Of a DNA stretch of 64,000 nucleotides, positions 62,701-64,000 are shown piece after piece. Source of the stretch: Ignavibacteriales bacterium (GTDB lineage: Bacteria; Bacteroidota; Ignavibacteria; Ignavibacteriales; Ignavibacteriaceae); the NCBI GenBank assembly GCA_016709765.1, contig JADJMD010000014.1:310001-374000 (forward strand). The letters run 5' to 3'. How positions within the stretch are numbered: the stretch's first letter is position 1; each line of letters opens with the position of its first letter. Below the pieces are notes generated by a model. It was not told where the DNA came from and ran no database searches. It saw nothing but the letters and a program-made list of their open reading frames with translations. Both the position numbers and the translations under genes were made by a program.

Positions 62701-63756
62701 AATCATATCTCTTAAACCCTGGATAATAGAACTGAATTTTTCCTCGCTCGCCTTAACAGACTCTTCCGCCAGCCTGAGATTTGATATATCAACCAGAATT
62801 CCTCTTAAGCCGCTTACTTTCCCATTCTCTTCAAAATAAGTTGTATAGATTATTGAGGAAAAGGAACTGCCATCCTTTTTGATTCCCCTATATTCATTTC
62901 CCTTAACTATTTCTCGATTAAAAATTTTCTTAATGTTTAGGCCTGCTTTTAATCTATCATCCGGATGAATAAACCCTAAAACATTTATCCCCCTCTCAAT
63001 ATCTTCTCTCGTATAACCAAACAGAGCATACCCATTCTGGTTTGCATAAGTTAACTTTCCTGTTAGATCGCATTCAAATAATGTCTGGGGCAAAAGTTCT
63101 GCCATTTCTCTAAACTTTTTTTCGCTCGCTATAATTTTATTTGCCATCGTATTTAAAGCGAAACCCAAATTTTTTATTTCATCTGTAAGAATATTTGTAT
63201 CCACTCTAATATCATACTTGCCGGCTGAAATACTTTCAATTGTTCGTCTTATATTTGTTAATGGAGCTTTAATCAACAAATGAATTATTCCAATTAACCC
63301 GATAGAAATAATTGCTAATCCTATAAAAAGTTTTTTATGAAGTTCCTGTGTGAGGTTTTCTAACATACTTGTAACTTTAGCAGGATCTGAAATGGAAACT
63401 ATAATCAATCTTTTACTCTGATACTCAATCGATAAATACGCAAAACTACTTTCGCTGTTAAAATCTATAAGCTTGCCGTTTTTTCTAGTCAATATTGTTT
63501 CAATAATACGCTTAGGAAAATCTTTTGCTGCTAAAGTGCCGATTTTAGTTGTATCTGAAATAAAAATATAGCTGCCATTATTATCAATAATAAATATTTC
63601 ACCCTTTACATTCTGGTTAACACGGCTGATAAATTCATTAGCTTCATAGGGCTTGATATTCGGCAGATTACGTTTAATTTCACTGATAATAGATTCTCTT
63701 GTGTTTGCTTCATTCAACAAAAGTGAATTTGTAAAATCTTTTAACCGAAATACCAA
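59707..63756 (-). CDS. Hybrid sensor histidine kinase, main part (5' end frameshifted)
   Basis: The 1349-codon frame has a periplasmic sensor part (about 1-145; IFIIDNNGSYIFISDTTKIG), a membrane segment (about 146-165), HAMP (IRRTIESISAGKYDIRVD) and six PAS domains. HisKA (FFANMSHELRTPFVGILGYSELL), an ATPase domain (NNLVSNAIKFTENG, DTGIGIP, GTGLGL) and a receiver (LMLDINLGKGMDGVELMQKIRQ, SKPF) follow. There is no true start at 63756 (a TTG in the middle of the sensor helix). The natural N-terminus is the overlapping frame 63710-64000, so a one-base shift separates them. The C-terminal 380 residues are close to those of the 1853-residue kinase. Confidence 0.85.
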   Translation of the reverse strand: MVFRLKDFTNSLLLNEANTRESIISEIKRNLPNIKPYEANEFISRVNQNVKGEIFIIDNNGSYIFISDTTKIGTLAAKDFPKRIIETILTRKNGKLIDFNSESSFAYLSIEYQSKRLIIVSISDPAKVTSMLENLTQELHKKLFIGLAIISIGLIGIIHLLIKAPLTNIRRTIESISAGKYDIRVDTNILTDEIKNLGFALNTMANKIIASEKKFREMAELLPQTLFECDLTGKLTYANQNGYALFGYTREDIERGINVLGFIHPDDRLKAGLNIKKIFNREIVKGNEYRGIKKDGSSFSSIIYTTYFEENGKVSGLRGILVDISNLRLAEESVKASEEKFSSIIQGLRDMIFIADVKGRMSFISPSSLEILGYSENELLGKSAFDFIHPDDVPKMTGEFKKVIKLINTGKPTLFRTRQKSGNYIYLESIGVNLLSNKFVKGVVIIARDVTERIKYENKLQESEAKLRESQRVAKLGHYDFDIQSGLWNASQALDELFGIDGNYPHDYQGWIGLVFPDDRTNIIQYFSEYVIKSKNSFKKEYRIVRQSDKKVLWVYGLGNLELDLNDNPVKMFGTIQDITDRKIAQNVLFNSEQRFKYIWENALDAMRITDERGKVLFVNNAYCNLVNKKREELEGYNFTVVFPEEDRENARIKYLENFRLKSSAGRKEYRLKFWNNKVIYSDSAMVYLKIPEQPVLLFTVQHNITDRKIAEDYLKESEEKFRHAFDYSAAGITILGRDGKFQKANNAFLNMVKYSENEIKKLTFKDITHPDDIRQSNFIRDQLLDDKIKNLSFEKRYITKENKVIWGYISISLVRDANNKPQFFISQVVDVTERKMAELEVRKLSRAVEQSPAIILITDTKGSIEYVNPKFTEITGYTFDEVRGVNPKILKSGHTSDEQYKTLWKTINSGREWRGEFLNKKKNGEVYWEHAFISPIINEEGKILNYLAVKEDITERKKLLSDLIEAKQKAEEMNKIKSYFFANMSHELRTPFVGILGYSELLSESLQNPEEKEMAHQILRSSKRLTDTLNKILNVTRIEFDNLEIKTQNFDICKLISGIIVLYSTSAQLKSTTINAICSAQSIIVNTDPKILEDVLNNLVSNAIKFTENGSITLSIDVSTESDSKHLIIKVKDTGIGIPKEKQDIVWHEFRQASEGFSRSFEGTGLGLTISKKYIKTLGGEIYLESEEGIGTTFTITIPINKVENETELILEKSTESKSQIKVHRSKNKPKILYVEDDLVSLQYVNIVLKSEGQIDTAVNAALAIEFAEKNIYDILMLDINLGKGMDGVELMQKIRQRSEYKNKPFIAVTAYASETDKKEFLAKGFTHYISKPFSSNELKKLLNEIIV

Positions 63757-64000
63757 TCAGAAGTATCGGGAAAATTGCAAGCAGCAAAAACCAAATAAGC
63801 AATCTAACTGCAAGTGAGTTTTTAAAGTGGAGCTTTTCAAGTGATGCTGAGCCTATTATCTTAAATGGCTTTAATGATAATGCCTTACCCCATCTTGGTT
63901 TTCTAAAATTTTCCGGCAGCGCTATAAGTATTAGTGATGTAAATATCGAAGTGAATACAAATTCCGGAAACCAACCTTTAAACAATTCAATAGTATCTTT
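63710..64000 (-). CDS. N-terminal membrane part of the hybrid kinase (partial, frameshifted)
   Basis: This frame is open to the right edge and encodes at least two hydrophobic segments (FVFTSIFTSLILIALP and LAVRLLIWFLLLAIFPILLIGIS). It goes out of frame after GIS-V. The main kinase frame continues the same helix from LKDFTNSLLLNEANTRESIIS. Reading one G fewer at the CGG near 63750 joins the two into ILLIGISLKDFTNSLL, which looks natural. Either the gene is recently inactivated or the base is an error. The full N-terminal domain lies outside the window. Confidence 0.65.
   Translation of the reverse strand, partial: KDTIELFKGWFPEFVFTSIFTSLILIALPENFRKPRWGKALSLKPFKIIGSASLEKLHFKNSLAVRLLIWFLLLAIFPILLIGISVKRFYKFTFVE

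Noticed and set aside
1..64000. CRISPR arrays, tRNA or rRNA genes, insertion sequences
   Set aside because: I found no regularly spaced repeats, no cloverleaf or rRNA-like sequence, and no transposase frame. Repeats seen are limited to protein-domain similarity and the two hairpin elements.

Overview
The window is a chromosomal flagellum and chemotaxis island, A+T-rich (roughly one third G+C by eye), with all genes but one on the minus strand. Features pointing to the Ignavibacteria/Chlorobi side of Bacteroidota are signal peptides ending in FSQ or YSQ, very long multi-PAS hybrid histidine kinases, a lipoprotein built from fibronectin type III and beta-propeller modules, and a Gram-negative flagellum with P- and L-ring genes. 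The phylum is an inference from style, not from a marker gene.

Read in the direction of transcription (high to low coordinates) the layout is as follows. (1) 64000-52569: sensory genes. These are a 1349-codon hybrid kinase whose 5' end is frameshifted and runs off the right edge, a chimeric remnant carrying a chemoreceptor tail, a porin plus Cache-type chemoreceptor pair, a CHASE4-like kinase with a stand-alone receiver, and a 1853-codon kinase with nine PAS domains. (2) 46456-36786: a small TonB-C-terminal-domain protein plus chemoreceptor, then a chemotaxis operon with a HEAT-repeat protein, cheR (split in two frames), two CheY-like receivers, cheZ, cheA, cheB and a small cysteine-containing protein. 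(3) 36666-23300: the basal-body and hook operon flgB-flgC-(81-aa protein)-fliE-fliF-fliG-fliH-fliI-fliJ-MotE/YlxF-like-fliK-flgD-(TIGR02530-type protein)-flgE, closed by a bidirectional terminator. (4) 21123-23198: the only plus-strand gene, a predicted lipoprotein. (5) 20832-1: the export and late-structure operon fliL-fliM-fliN-fliO-fliP-fliQ-fliR-flhB-flhA-flhF-flhG, a 71-aa membrane protein, fliA, two tandem HDOD proteins, a degenerate histidine kinase, a SwrB-like membrane protein, then flgF-flgG-flgA-flgH-flgI-flgJ-flgN-flgK-flgL, with flgL cut by the left edge.

Together the genes encode nearly all of the type III export apparatus, C-ring, MS-ring, rod, P/L rings, hook and hook-filament junction, plus a CheA/B/R/Y/Z pathway. 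Flagellin, cap (fliD), fliS, flgM, motA/motB and cheW are not in the window. Promoter-like sequences suggest a sigma cascade. Sigma-54-type -24/-12 elements lie before fliL, before the 71-aa/fliA unit and, more weakly, before flgB. FliA-type (sigma-28) elements of the form TTAA-N14/15-nnCGATAA or GCCGTTAA lie before three sensory units.

The most unusual items are a twice-occurring triple-hairpin RNA element with invariant purine-rich loops, the histidine kinase that has lost its phospho-accepting histidine inside the fliA operon, the split cheR, a very long FliK, a FlgJ carrying a lytic-transglycosylase domain, and several small unrecognised proteins inside otherwise canonical flagellar operons.
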